DNA of 8,036 bases, taken from NCBI GenBank assembly GCA_044867925.1, contig JBIOVV010000072.1, forward strand, positions 1 through 8,036, given 5' to 3'. Made by a program: the position numbers and the translations under genes. Each line of letters opens with the position of its first letter. Position 1 is the stretch's first letter. Of the stretch, positions 1-7,462 are shown in pieces. The notes below the pieces were generated by a model. It saw only the letters and a list, made by a program, of their open reading frames with translations. It made no database searches and had not been told where the DNA came from. This DNA comes from VRUE01 sp044867925. Its GTDB lineage: Bacteria; Actinomycetota; Thermoleophilia; Solirubrobacterales; 70-9.

Positions 1-15
1 CCCGGCCCTCCCCCG

Positions 16-921
16 CTAGAGCAAATCCTCGAGCGCCTCGTCCAGATCCGGGTGCTTGAACTCGTACCCGAGGTCTTGTGCCCGCCGAGGCATCACCCGC
101 TGCCCGCCCCGCAGCACCTGCCCGAACTCCCTGCCGTACATCAGATCCACCGTCAGCCCCGGCACCGGGACCGCGGCCGGCCTTCCCAGTGCTTTCCCGA
201 GCGCCTTCGAGAACACCCTGTTGGTCACCGGATTAGGCGCGGTCGCGTTGACCACCCCGCTCACCTTGGCGTTCTCCAGCGCCCAGAGCAGGATGCCGAC
301 CTCGTCGGAGATGTGGATCCAGGAGACGTATTGGTTGCCGCCGGCAAGCGGGCCGCCGACGCCGAGCTTGAACGGGGTCAGCTGCGGCTTGAGGAAGCCG
401 GCGTCGGCATCGAGCACGTGGCCGGTGCGGATGACGACGAGGCGCACGCCGCTGCCGTCGATCTCGTGCGCCGCCTTCTCCCACTCGCGCACGACCGCGG
501 CATCGAAGCCATCGCCCGGCTGCGTCGACTCGTCGACGATCGCCTCGCCGCGGTCGCCGTAGTAGCCGATCGCCGACTGGCTGACCAGCACCTTCGGCTT
601 GCGCTCGAGGCCGGCGATCGTCCCCGCCAGGTTGTGGGTGCCGGTGCGGCGGCTCTCCATGATCCGCTGCTTGGCCTCGTCGGTCCAGCGCTGGTTGATC
701 TTCTCGCCGAGCAGGTGGACGACGCCCTCGACGCCCTCGAAGGCCGCCGCCGGGGGCCGTTCCAGGGTCGGCTCCCAGGCGTGCCAGGTGACGCTCGGAT
801 TGGTCCCCCGCGCCCGTTGCGGGTCGCGGGTCAGCCCGACCACGGTGTCGCCGCGAACCAGCAGGGAGTCGCACAGCGCCGACCCGATGAAACCGCTGGC
901 TCCGGTGACGAGGACCTTCAC
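16..921 (-). CDS. TIGR01777 family NAD(P)-dependent sugar epimerase-like protein (extended SDR)
   Basis: This 301-residue cytosolic protein matches the usual length (about 300) of the TIGR01777/YfcH family of extended short-chain dehydrogenases. The N-terminal Rossmann fold opens with MKVLVTGASGFIG, with the dinucleotide-binding GASGFIG at residues 7-13. SQSAIGYYGDRGE (114-126) carries the active-site-region tyrosines, VVREWEKAA (143-151) matches the family's conserved WE segment, and WIHISDEV (201-208) is also typical. The tail from about residue 245, with GGQRVMPRRAQDLGYEFKHPDL, is the DUF1731-type C-terminal domain. The substrate is unknown; the 'sugar epimerase' name comes only from fold similarity. 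The start is GTG at 921-919, because the Rossmann strand begins at once and a GGAGGT lies 11 nt upstream. It begins four bases after the malic enzyme stop, so it is probably cotranscribed and perhaps translationally coupled. Nothing in the pair suggests a shared pathway. Confidence 0.93.
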   Translation of the reverse strand: MKVLVTGASGFIGSALCDSLLVRGDTVVGLTRDPQRARGTNPSVTWHAWEPTLERPPAAAFEGVEGVVHLLGEKINQRWTDEAKQRIMESRRTGTHNLAGTIAGLERKPKVLVSQSAIGYYGDRGEAIVDESTQPGDGFDAAVVREWEKAAHEIDGSGVRLVVIRTGHVLDADAGFLKPQLTPFKLGVGGPLAGGNQYVSWIHISDEVGILLWALENAKVSGVVNATAPNPVTNRVFSKALGKALGRPAAVPVPGLTVDLMYGREFGQVLRGGQRVMPRRAQDLGYEFKHPDLDEALEDLL

Positions 922-925
922 GAAG

Positions 926-2383
<1,458 letters not shown>

Positions 2384-2393
2384 CGGCAGCTAT

Positions 2394-2406
2394 CGAATCA
2401 GATTCG
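2394..2406. promoter_or_regulatory. Perfect 13-bp palindrome in front of the malic enzyme gene (operator candidate)
   Basis: CGAATC-A-GATTCG is an inverted repeat with 6-bp arms and a single central base. It ends 10 nt upstream of the malic enzyme ATG, within the divergent region shared with the lipoprotein gene. It is less GC-rich than its surroundings. Size and position suit a dimeric repressor site, or a small 5' UTR hairpin over the ribosome-binding region, but no known regulator motif is recognised. Chance occurrence cannot be excluded. Confidence 0.3.
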
Positions 2407-2413
2407 CGCCGCC

Positions 2414-2423
2414 TGCCTAGGCA
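2414..2423. promoter_or_regulatory. Perfect 10-bp palindrome TGCCTAGGCA in the divergent intergenic region
   Basis: This is a self-complementary decamer seven bases away from the 13-bp palindrome, in the gap between the divergent malic enzyme and lipoprotein genes. No -35/-10 pair stands out around it on either strand. A regulatory role is inference from position only. Confidence 0.22.
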
Positions 2424-2487
2424 TGGCCCGGGTGGGGCCGGGAAGTGGCGTCCGCGCCGAGCAGCAAGATCTCCGGCTCAGGAACTC

Positions 2488-2793
2488 ATGAAGTACTTGA
2501 TGAAAACCCTCGACCTCAGGGCAGTGGCGGTCGGCCTCGTGGCCGTGGCTCTGCTCGGCGCGGGCTGTAGCTCGGCCGCCGAAACGGGAGGCGAAGGACG
2601 CCCGCCCGGCGGGCAGCGGGTGGCAGGGGAATGCGACCCGAACTACAGCGGCGCCTGCCTCGACCCCAATGCCTACGACTACGACTGCGAAGGCGGAAGT
2701 GGCGACGGCCCCAGCTATACCGGGGCTGTCACCGTGGTCGGCGAAGACCGCCACGGTCTCGACGCGGACGGCGACAGGCGCGGCTGCGAGTAG
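2488..2793 (+). CDS. Small secreted lipoprotein with excalibur-type calcium-binding domain
   Basis: This 101-residue protein starts with a lipoprotein signal peptide: basic residues at K2, K6 and R11, a hydrophobic stretch (AVAVGLVAVALL, about 12-23), and a lipobox LLGAGC with Cys27 as the predicted lipidated first residue of the mature protein. A short Gly/Pro-rich linker follows. The remainder (about 48-101) resembles stand-alone excalibur domains, with ACLDPNAYDYDCEGG (56-70) and a terminal DADGDRRGCE (92-101). The Asp-rich loops suggest Ca2+ binding. The mature domain has four more cysteines (49, 57, 67, 100) that could form two disulfides. It is probably anchored on the outer face of the membrane; its partner is unknown. 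ATG at 2488 has AGGA four bases upstream. An in-frame ATG at 2500 would leave a shorter n-region but the same signal peptide. The divergent malic enzyme lies 104 bp away and polA starts 77 bp downstream. Confidence 0.85.
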   Translation: MKYLMKTLDLRAVAVGLVAVALLGAGCSSAAETGGEGRPPGGQRVAGECDPNYSGACLDPNAYDYDCEGGSGDGPSYTGAVTVVGEDRHGLDADGDRRGCE

Positions 2794-2870
2794 CAGGTCG
2801 ACGAGGAGCCGCGAGGTCGCCGAGCTCCTACGGCGGACGCTCGCCTGCCGGCGCCATAGAGTTGGCTCCG

Positions 2871-5522
2871 ATGGTGGCTAAGAAACTCGGCGACCCCCAG
2901 CACGAGCTCTTCCTGATCGACGGCAACTCGCTTGCCTACCGGGCGTTCTTTGCCCTGCCGGAGTCGATCGGGACCAGCGACGGGCGGCCGACGAACGCGA
3001 TCTACGGCCTCGCCTCGATGCTGGTCAAGGTGATCGACGAGCATGCGCCGGCCGGGGTGGTGGTCGCCTGGGACGCGGGGATGTCGGGACGAGAGGTCAC
3101 CTACGACCTCTACAAGGCGCAGCGCAAACCGCGACCCGACCTCTTGCGTGAGCAGTGGCCGCACCTGATGCCGCTGGTCGAGGCCTTCGGCTACACCAAC
3201 GTCAAGGTCGAAGGCTTCGAGGCCGACGACGTGATCGCCTCGCTGACACGCCAGGCGCGGGAGGAGGGGATCCCGGTGATGGTCGTCACCGGCGATCGCG
3301 ACGCCTACCAGCTGGTCGGCGAGGGTGTGCGGGTGATGAGCACCTCGCGCGGGATCACCGAGACCAAGATCTACGACACCGACGCCGTGGTCGAGCGCTA
3401 CGGCGTGCCGCCGGAGCTGATCACCGATCTGATGGGGCTGCGCGGCGACACCTCCGACAACATCCCCGGCGTTCCCGGCATCGGCGAGAAGACGGCGACG
3501 CAGCTGCTGCAGCAGTTCGGCTCGCTGGAGGCCGTGCTGGACAGCGTCGACGAGATCTCCGGCGCCAAGCGCAAGCAGAACCTGGTCGAGCACGCCGACG
3601 ACGCGCGCATGTCCCAGCAGCTGGCGACGCTTCAGTACGAGATCGAGACCGGCGTCGACCTGAGCGAGGTGATGGGCTCCGAGCCCGACCGTGGCGCCCT
3701 GCGGGACTTCATGCGCGAGTTCGAGCTGCGGGCGGTGATGGAGCGGCTCGAAGAAGCGCTGCCCGAGGGCAAGGCGGTGCCGGGTCGCAAGGTCGAGACC
3801 GAGCTGGAGATCGAGGCGGTGCCGGGAAAGCCTGCCGATCTCGGCGACGGCGACGGGCCGGTTGCGCTCTCTGCCGCCGGCGGTCAGTGGGCGGCAGCCG
3901 ACGGCGAGCGGATCGTCACCTGCTCGGCCACCCTGGACGAGCTCGCGGTGGCGCTGCCGGGCCGCGGCGTGGTCGCCCATGACGCCAAGTCCCTCGGCGG
4001 CGGCCGCCATGGACTGCTGGCCGCGGCGGCTCGCGAGGGGGTCGAGCTGGAGCTCGACCACGACACGATGCTCGCCGCCTACCTGCTCGAGCCGCAGCGC
4101 CGCACCTACGAGCTGACCGAGCTGGCGGCCGATGCCGGCATCGGCCTTGCCGTCGGGGCGGCGCCGGCCGAGGGCGAGGACGACGGGCAGCTCTCGCTCG
4201 ACGGGGACGCCGAGGGCGAGGCGGGCCTGGAGCCGGCCGAGGAGGCACGGCTCGTAGCCGCCCTTGCCGAGGTGCAGCGCCCTCGCATCGAAGAGCTCGG
4301 CCTCGAGCACCTGCTGCGCGAGATCGAGCTGCCCTTGGTCCATGTCCTTGCCGCGATGGAACGCGAGGGGCTGAAGCTCGATTCCGAGCGACTGGCCGAG
4401 GTCGGCGCCGGCTTCGGCGAGCGCATCGAGGCGCTCGAGAAGGAGATCTTCGAGCTGGCCGAGGAGGAGTTCACGATCGGCTCGCCGCAGCAGGTCGGCC
4501 GGGTCCTCTTCGAGAAGCTCGGCCTGACCCGCAAGCGGCGCGGCAAAACAGGCTTCTCGACCGACGCCCGCGTCCTCGCCCAGATCCGCGACGAGCATCC
4601 GATCGTCGAGAAGATCGAGTCCTGGCGCGAGCTGACCAAGCTGAAGAACACCTACCTCGACTCGCTGCCCGACCTGATCGACCCCGAGACCGGGCGCGTC
4701 CACACCACCTTCAACCAGGCGGCGACGACCACCGGCCGCCTCTCCAGCACCAACCCCAACCTGCAGAACATCCCGATCCGCACCGAGATCGGCCGTCCCG
4801 TGCGGGCCTGCTTCGTCGCCGAGAAAGGGGCCCGGCTGCTCTCCGCCGACTACAGCCAGGTCGAGCTGCGCGTGCTCGCCCACGTCGCCGAGGAGGAGGT
4901 GCTGAAAGAGATCTTCCGCGCCGGCGACGACGTCCACGCCGCGACCGCGGCCGAGGTCTTCGACATCTCCCGCGAGGACGTCGACGTCGGCCAGCGCTCG
5001 AAGGCGAAGATGGTCAACTTCGGCATCGTCTACGGCCTCACCGGCTTCGGCCTCGCCGACCGGCTCAACATCCCGCGCAAAGAGGGCGAGGAATTCGTCT
5101 CGCGTTACCTCGAGCGCTTCCCGGCCGTGCGCGCCTTCCGCGAGCAGGTGGTCGAGCGGGCGCAGGAGGAGGGCTACGTCACCACCCTGCTGGGTCGCCG
5201 CCGCTCGATTCCCGAGCTGCGCTCCGGCAATCCCAACACCCGCCGTCTCGGTGAGCGGCTCGCCGTCAACACCGTGATCCAGGGGACCGCCGCCGACATC
5301 ATCAAGATCGCGATGGTGCGCTGCCGGCGGGCGCTGCGCGAGACCGGGACCCAGACCCGCCTCGTCCTGCAGATCCACGACGAGCTGCTCTTCGAGGGCC
5401 CGCCGGAGGAGATGGAAGGCGCGGTCGAGCTGGTGCGGCGCGAGATGTGCGCCGCCTACCAGCTCGACCCACCGCTCGAGGTCGACGTCGGGGTCGGCCC
5501 GGACTGGCTCGACGCCAAGTAG
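2871..5522 (+). CDS. polA: DNA polymerase I (5' nuclease and polymerase active, proofreading site degenerate)
   Basis: This 883-residue family A polymerase fills repair gaps and removes Okazaki primers. The open frame extends 80 codons upstream, but ATG 2871 is chosen because the conserved nuclease strand ELFLIDGNSLAYRAF follows directly. No strong Shine-Dalgarno is visible. The 5' nuclease domain (about 12-300) keeps Asp17, KAQRKPRP (82-89), FEADD (116-120), TGDRDAYQL (140-148) and the helix-hairpin-helix segment (189-210). The middle domain (about 325-470) lacks exonuclease motifs: no DxE motif I, no Asp at motif II (VAHDAKSLG) and no YxxxD motif III. Proofreading is therefore unlikely, as in many actinobacterial and Thermus enzymes. 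An acidic low-complexity stretch spans about 431-458. The polymerase domain is intact: TTTGRLSSTNPNLQNIP (619-635), motif A DYSQVELR with Asp660, the O-helix with Arg709, Lys713, Phe717 and Tyr721, and motif C QIHDELLFE with His836 and Asp837. It may be cotranscribed with the lipoprotein gene. Confidence 0.98.
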   Translation: MVAKKLGDPQHELFLIDGNSLAYRAFFALPESIGTSDGRPTNAIYGLASMLVKVIDEHAPAGVVVAWDAGMSGREVTYDLYKAQRKPRPDLLREQWPHLMPLVEAFGYTNVKVEGFEADDVIASLTRQAREEGIPVMVVTGDRDAYQLVGEGVRVMSTSRGITETKIYDTDAVVERYGVPPELITDLMGLRGDTSDNIPGVPGIGEKTATQLLQQFGSLEAVLDSVDEISGAKRKQNLVEHADDARMSQQLATLQYEIETGVDLSEVMGSEPDRGALRDFMREFELRAVMERLEEALPEGKAVPGRKVETELEIEAVPGKPADLGDGDGPVALSAAGGQWAAADGERIVTCSATLDELAVALPGRGVVAHDAKSLGGGRHGLLAAAAREGVELELDHDTMLAAYLLEPQRRTYELTELAADAGIGLAVGAAPAEGEDDGQLSLDGDAEGEAGLEPAEEARLVAALAEVQRPRIEELGLEHLLREIELPLVHVLAAMEREGLKLDSERLAEVGAGFGERIEALEKEIFELAEEEFTIGSPQQVGRVLFEKLGLTRKRRGKTGFSTDARVLAQIRDEHPIVEKIESWRELTKLKNTYLDSLPDLIDPETGRVHTTFNQAATTTGRLSSTNPNLQNIPIRTEIGRPVRACFVAEKGARLLSADYSQVELRVLAHVAEEEVLKEIFRAGDDVHAATAAEVFDISREDVDVGQRSKAKMVNFGIVYGLTGFGLADRLNIPRKEGEEFVSRYLERFPAVRAFREQVVERAQEEGYVTTLLGRRRSIPELRSGNPNTRRLGERLAVNTVIQGTAADIIKIAMVRCRRALRETGTQTRLVLQIHDELLFEGPPEEMEGAVELVRREMCAAYQLDPPLEVDVGVGPDWLDAK

Positions 5523-5585
5523 CCGCCCTCGGTCGGCCAGCTCGACCTCGTCGAGGCTCGCGACGCCGTGCTCCAGCTCCAGATC

Positions 5586-5602
5586 GCCGGCGCTCGGCCG
5601 GC
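5586..5602 (+). terminator. GC-only hairpin downstream of polA (weak terminator candidate)
   Basis: GCCGGC and GCCGGC flank the five-base loop GCTCG and could form a six-pair all-GC stem 63 bp after the polA stop. A G-run follows instead of a T-run, so it is not a canonical intrinsic terminator. A smaller palindrome, CCTCG-T-CGAGG, lies closer to polA. In such GC-rich sequence, stems of this size are common by chance. Confidence 0.18.
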
Positions 5603-5704
5603 GGCGGGGGGCGGGGCCGAGGACGAAGCGAGCGGCAAATCCCTCTGATGGCGGTGGCATCTTCGGTGCGATGGTCCCTTCGGCTTACTGATATGACAGC
5701 AGGA

Positions 5705-5715
5705 CGGTTCAACCG
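5705..5715. promoter_or_regulatory. 11-bp palindrome CGGTTCAACCG upstream of the DMT-family gene
   Basis: A perfect inverted repeat with 5-bp arms around one central C lies 70 bp upstream of the transporter ATG and just after an AT-richer patch that may be the promoter. It could bind a dimeric regulator. GGTTCAA resembles a tRNA T-loop, but no anticodon arm or acceptor stem can be built around it. Confidence 0.2.
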
Positions 5716-5775
5716 GCCGTGCCCGTCTCTATGCAACCCGAGTCGAAGACGAAGATCACCTCTCGCCGGCTCGGC

Positions 5776-5783
5776 AGGGGGAG
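5776..5783 (+). promoter_or_regulatory. Shine-Dalgarno fixing the DMT-family start
   Basis: AGGGGGAG lies two bases before the ATG at 5786, giving about five bases from the centre of the purine run. Its presence favours this ATG over the 113 upstream in-frame codons, which overlap the end of polA and have no recognisable protein content. Confidence 0.5.
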
Positions 5784-5785
5784 AC

Positions 5786-6223
5786 ATGGATAAGGGCCTC
5801 GCGGTCTTCCTGACCGCGGCCGCGGGTGGGCTGATCGCCCTGCAGGCGCCGATCAACGCCGGCCTCGGCCGTGCGACGGGCAGCCTGCCGGCGGCGCTGA
5901 TCTCGTTCCTGGTCGGCACGATCGCGCTCGCCGCGATCGTCGTGCTCAGCGGCAAGGCGGGCGGCCTCGGCTCCACCTTCGACGTCAGCTGGTACTACCT
6001 GCTGGGCGGCCTGCTCGGCGCTGTCTACGTCGCCAACGCGCTGATCGCGGTCACCGCGATCGGGGCCGGGGGAGTGGCGGCGGCCACGATCACCGGCCAG
6101 CTCACCTTCTCGGTCGCGATCGACCGCTTCGGCCTATTCGGCCTCGACCAGGTCGCGCTCAGCCCCGAGCGCGTGCTCGGCGTCGTCCTCCTGCTCGCCG
6201 GCACCGTCCTGATCGTCCGCTGA
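5786..6223 (+). CDS. DMT-superfamily small membrane protein, YdcZ (DUF606) family
   Basis: This 145-residue protein is almost entirely hydrophobic and has the length of single-domain YdcZ/DUF606 members of the drug/metabolite transporter superfamily (about 140-150 residues, around five membrane helices). Likely helices are near residues 4-24, 33-55, 69-91, 95-112 and 127-144. Family-typical segments are GGLIALQAPINAGLGRATGS (14-33), the SFLVG block (40-44), LLGGLLGAVYVANAL (72-86), GQLTFSVAIDRFGLFG (104-119) and the C-terminal LLLLAGTVLIV. Such half-size proteins probably function as dimers. The transported compound is unknown and no neighbour identifies it. ATG 5786 has a good Shine-Dalgarno. 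Its last 90 bases overlap the converging flavoprotein gene in exact codon register. Leu117 uses CTA, unusual among these GC-ending codons, and that triplet is the flavoprotein's TAG stop on the other strand. Confidence 0.87.
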   Translation: MDKGLAVFLTAAAGGLIALQAPINAGLGRATGSLPAALISFLVGTIALAAIVVLSGKAGGLGSTFDVSWYYLLGGLLGAVYVANALIAVTAIGAGGVAAATITGQLTFSVAIDRFGLFGLDQVALSPERVLGVVLLLAGTVLIVR

Positions 6224-7333
6224 GCCGAGCGCGAACTCCGGCGGCGCGATCTGCAGGTAGTGGCTGAAGGACCAGTCGATGAACCGCTTGCTGCCGAGCA
6301 GCCGGACCAACGGCCCGAGCAGCCGCGGCGGGATCTTCGGCACCAGCTTCTGCACCCGCAGCATCCAGCGGAACTTCCACTCGTGCGAGTCGTTGAAGGC
6401 GGCGTAGCGGGCAGCGGCCTGCTCGCGGTCCTGCCGGCCGTCGACGACGCCGCGCAGCTCGCGTCCGAGCGCGATGCCGAAGTAGAGCGCGGTGCGGATG
6501 CCCTCGGCGCTGAGCGGCAGGCAGTGGCCGGCGGAGTCGCCGGCGAAGAAGACGCCGCCCTCGGTGCCCTTGCGCAGCTCGTGGGGGATCCAGTTGCCCT
6601 GGTAGCGGACCCGCTCGGCGTCGAGGTCCTCGGCGAGCAGCTCGGTCGTCTCGCGCACGTGGAAGCGCGGGTCGAAGGAGCCCACGCCGATGCGCAGCTC
6701 GTCGCGGGCGGGGAAGCTCCAGCCGTAGCCGGCCGGCACGTAGCGGCGGTCGATCCAGATCTCCAGATCCTCGCCCACGCCCTCGGGGTGGACCTCGAGA
6801 CCGCGCGAGAGCGGCGCGTCGGGCGGCTGGTAGCCGTCGCCGTTGGCGAGCATGCGGCGCCAGCCCAGTGCATCGACGACGAGCGGGGCCTTGATGACGC
6901 CGCGGTCGGTGTCGATCGCGATCGAGTCGTCACCGTTTGCCGCAGGCGCCCGCCCGTTCACCTTGGCGGTCTCGAAGCGGGCGTCGCAGTCGCGCCAGAG
7001 CAGCGCACAGAGCTCGCGGTAGTCGAAGGTGGAGAAGGTGAAGGGCAGCCGGTAGCGGGAATCGCCGTGCGGGGTGTGCATCAGCAGCGAGTCGAAGCGC
7101 TGGCGCTCGGCCTCCATCAGGCCCAGCGCTTCCATCCACAGGGTCGGGATGCCGCAGGCCGAGGTCTGGCGCTCGCCGATCTCGTAGCGGTCGACGATCA
7201 GCACGTCGGCGCCGGATCCAGCCAGCTCCCGGGCCACCGCGAGGCCGGCGAAGCTCGCCCCGCAGATCAACACGTCATGGCTGCCGTCGAGCGGCGTCCG
7301 CTCCTCACCGCGTTTGGTCGCCCGGATCGGCAC
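6134..7333 (-). CDS. FAD-dependent oxidoreductase, geranylgeranyl reductase family
   Basis: This 399-residue flavoprotein belongs to the family that reduces isoprenoid double bonds or hydroxylates aromatics. The N-terminal FAD fold is DVLICGASFAGLAVARELAG (20-39; GASFAG is the GxGxxG variant), with the ribose-binding acid in VDR (47-49). VVDALG (152-157) is the DG-type motif, AGYGWSFPARDELRIGVG (201-218) is typical of geranylgeranyl reductases, and FFAGDSAGHCLPLSAEGIR (262-280) is the second FAD motif. Candidate substrates are the prenyl chains of menaquinone, carotenoids or lipids; nothing nearby decides this. The start is GTG at 7333-7331, the only start keeping the whole Rossmann strand, since an in-frame TAG lies at 7345-7343. 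Family-like sequence ends near residue 370. Residues 371-399 are an acidic tail created by antisense overlap with the transporter gene. That tail is doubtful as a functional domain. Confidence 0.88.
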   Translation of the reverse strand: MPIRATKRGEERTPLDGSHDVLICGASFAGLAVARELAGSGADVLIVDRYEIGERQTSACGIPTLWMEALGLMEAERQRFDSLLMHTPHGDSRYRLPFTFSTFDYRELCALLWRDCDARFETAKVNGRAPAANGDDSIAIDTDRGVIKAPLVVDALGWRRMLANGDGYQPPDAPLSRGLEVHPEGVGEDLEIWIDRRYVPAGYGWSFPARDELRIGVGSFDPRFHVRETTELLAEDLDAERVRYQGNWIPHELRKGTEGGVFFAGDSAGHCLPLSAEGIRTALYFGIALGRELRGVVDGRQDREQAAARYAAFNDSHEWKFRWMLRVQKLVPKIPPRLLGPLVRLLGSKRFIDWSFSHYLQIAPPEFALGSADDQDGAGEQEDDAEHALGAERDLVEAE

Positions 7334-7421
7334 TCCCGCAGCCTACCCACCCCCGGCACCCCCGGACGCGGAGGGCCGGTCGCGAGATCGCCGGTCATGA
7401 TGAGCGCGGCCGGCCCGGAGC

Positions 7422-7430
7422 AGAGGAGGT
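7422..7430 (+). other. Strong Shine-Dalgarno-like AGAGGAGGT displaced from the rpsA start
   Basis: AGAGGAGGT would be an excellent ribosome-binding sequence, but it lies 32 nt before GTG 7463 and 38 nt before GTG 7469. The only closer start-like codons are CTG 7438 (a short frame) and CTG 7445 (in frame with rpsA, 15 nt spacing). It may be chance, or it may act in a longer rpsA leader. Confidence 0.25.
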
Positions 7431-7448
7431 GGCCGGTCTGATTTCTGC

Positions 7449-7454
7449 AATTAT
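7449..7454 (+). promoter_or_regulatory. -10-like hexamer AATTAT placed for a leaderless rpsA mRNA
   Basis: AATTAT matches the -10 consensus at four of six positions, including the important A2 and T6, and ends eight bases before GTG 7463. That is the spacing expected when transcription starts at the start codon, as in leaderless actinobacterial mRNAs. No -35 element is evident. It overlaps the opposing GATAAT. Confidence 0.28.
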
Positions 7455-7455
7455 C
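7450..7455 (-). promoter_or_regulatory. -10-like hexamer GATAAT for the flavoprotein gene
   Basis: Read on the minus strand, this is GATAAT, five of six matches to TATAAT. It sits in the only AT-rich patch (7441-7454) of the divergent region, about 117 nt upstream of the flavoprotein start. No acceptable -35 hexamer is found at 16-19 bp spacing, so this is a weak prediction. Confidence 0.22.
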
Positions 7456-7462
7456 CCCCGCT

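Larger units (their letters stand above)
5523..5785. other. Intergenic spacer between polA and the DMT-family gene
   Basis: These 263 bp hold no convincing gene. The half next to polA is very GC-rich with small inverted repeats. The second half contains an AT-richer patch (TTACTGATATGACA, about 5685-5698) that could hold a -10-like TATGAC (5692-5697) without a recognisable -35. It is followed by the palindrome CGGTT-C-AACCG (5705-5715), which could be an operator for the downstream gene. A 20-codon reading frame, ATG at 5731 to TAA at 5791-5793 (begins MQPESKTKITS), runs over the transporter start but has no Shine-Dalgarno. No known riboswitch is recognised. Confidence 0.4.

Noticed and set aside
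2804..2829. Inverted repeat AGGAGC / GCTCCT between the lipoprotein gene and polA as a terminator
   Set aside because: Six pairs with a 14-base loop and no following T-run; too weak for an intrinsic terminator.
2631..2870. 80-codon N-terminal extension of polA
   Set aside because: It overlaps the lipoprotein gene in another frame, is Arg-rich nonsense, and the conserved 5' nuclease fold begins right after ATG 2871.
2715..5660. A 981-codon open frame on the minus strand covering all of polA
   Set aside because: It is in exact antisense register with polA, so its lack of stops only means polA uses almost no CTA, TCA or TTA codons, as expected at high GC. The translation has no recognisable domain, while polA has all polymerase motifs.
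5700..5725. Possible tRNA T-arm (GGTTCAA)
   Set aside because: No acceptor stem, anticodon arm or CCA end can be arranged around it; it is better described as a short palindrome.
6260..7441. 393-codon plus-strand frame opposite the flavoprotein gene
   Set aside because: In-register antisense of a gene with clear FAD motifs; the translation shows no motifs of its own.
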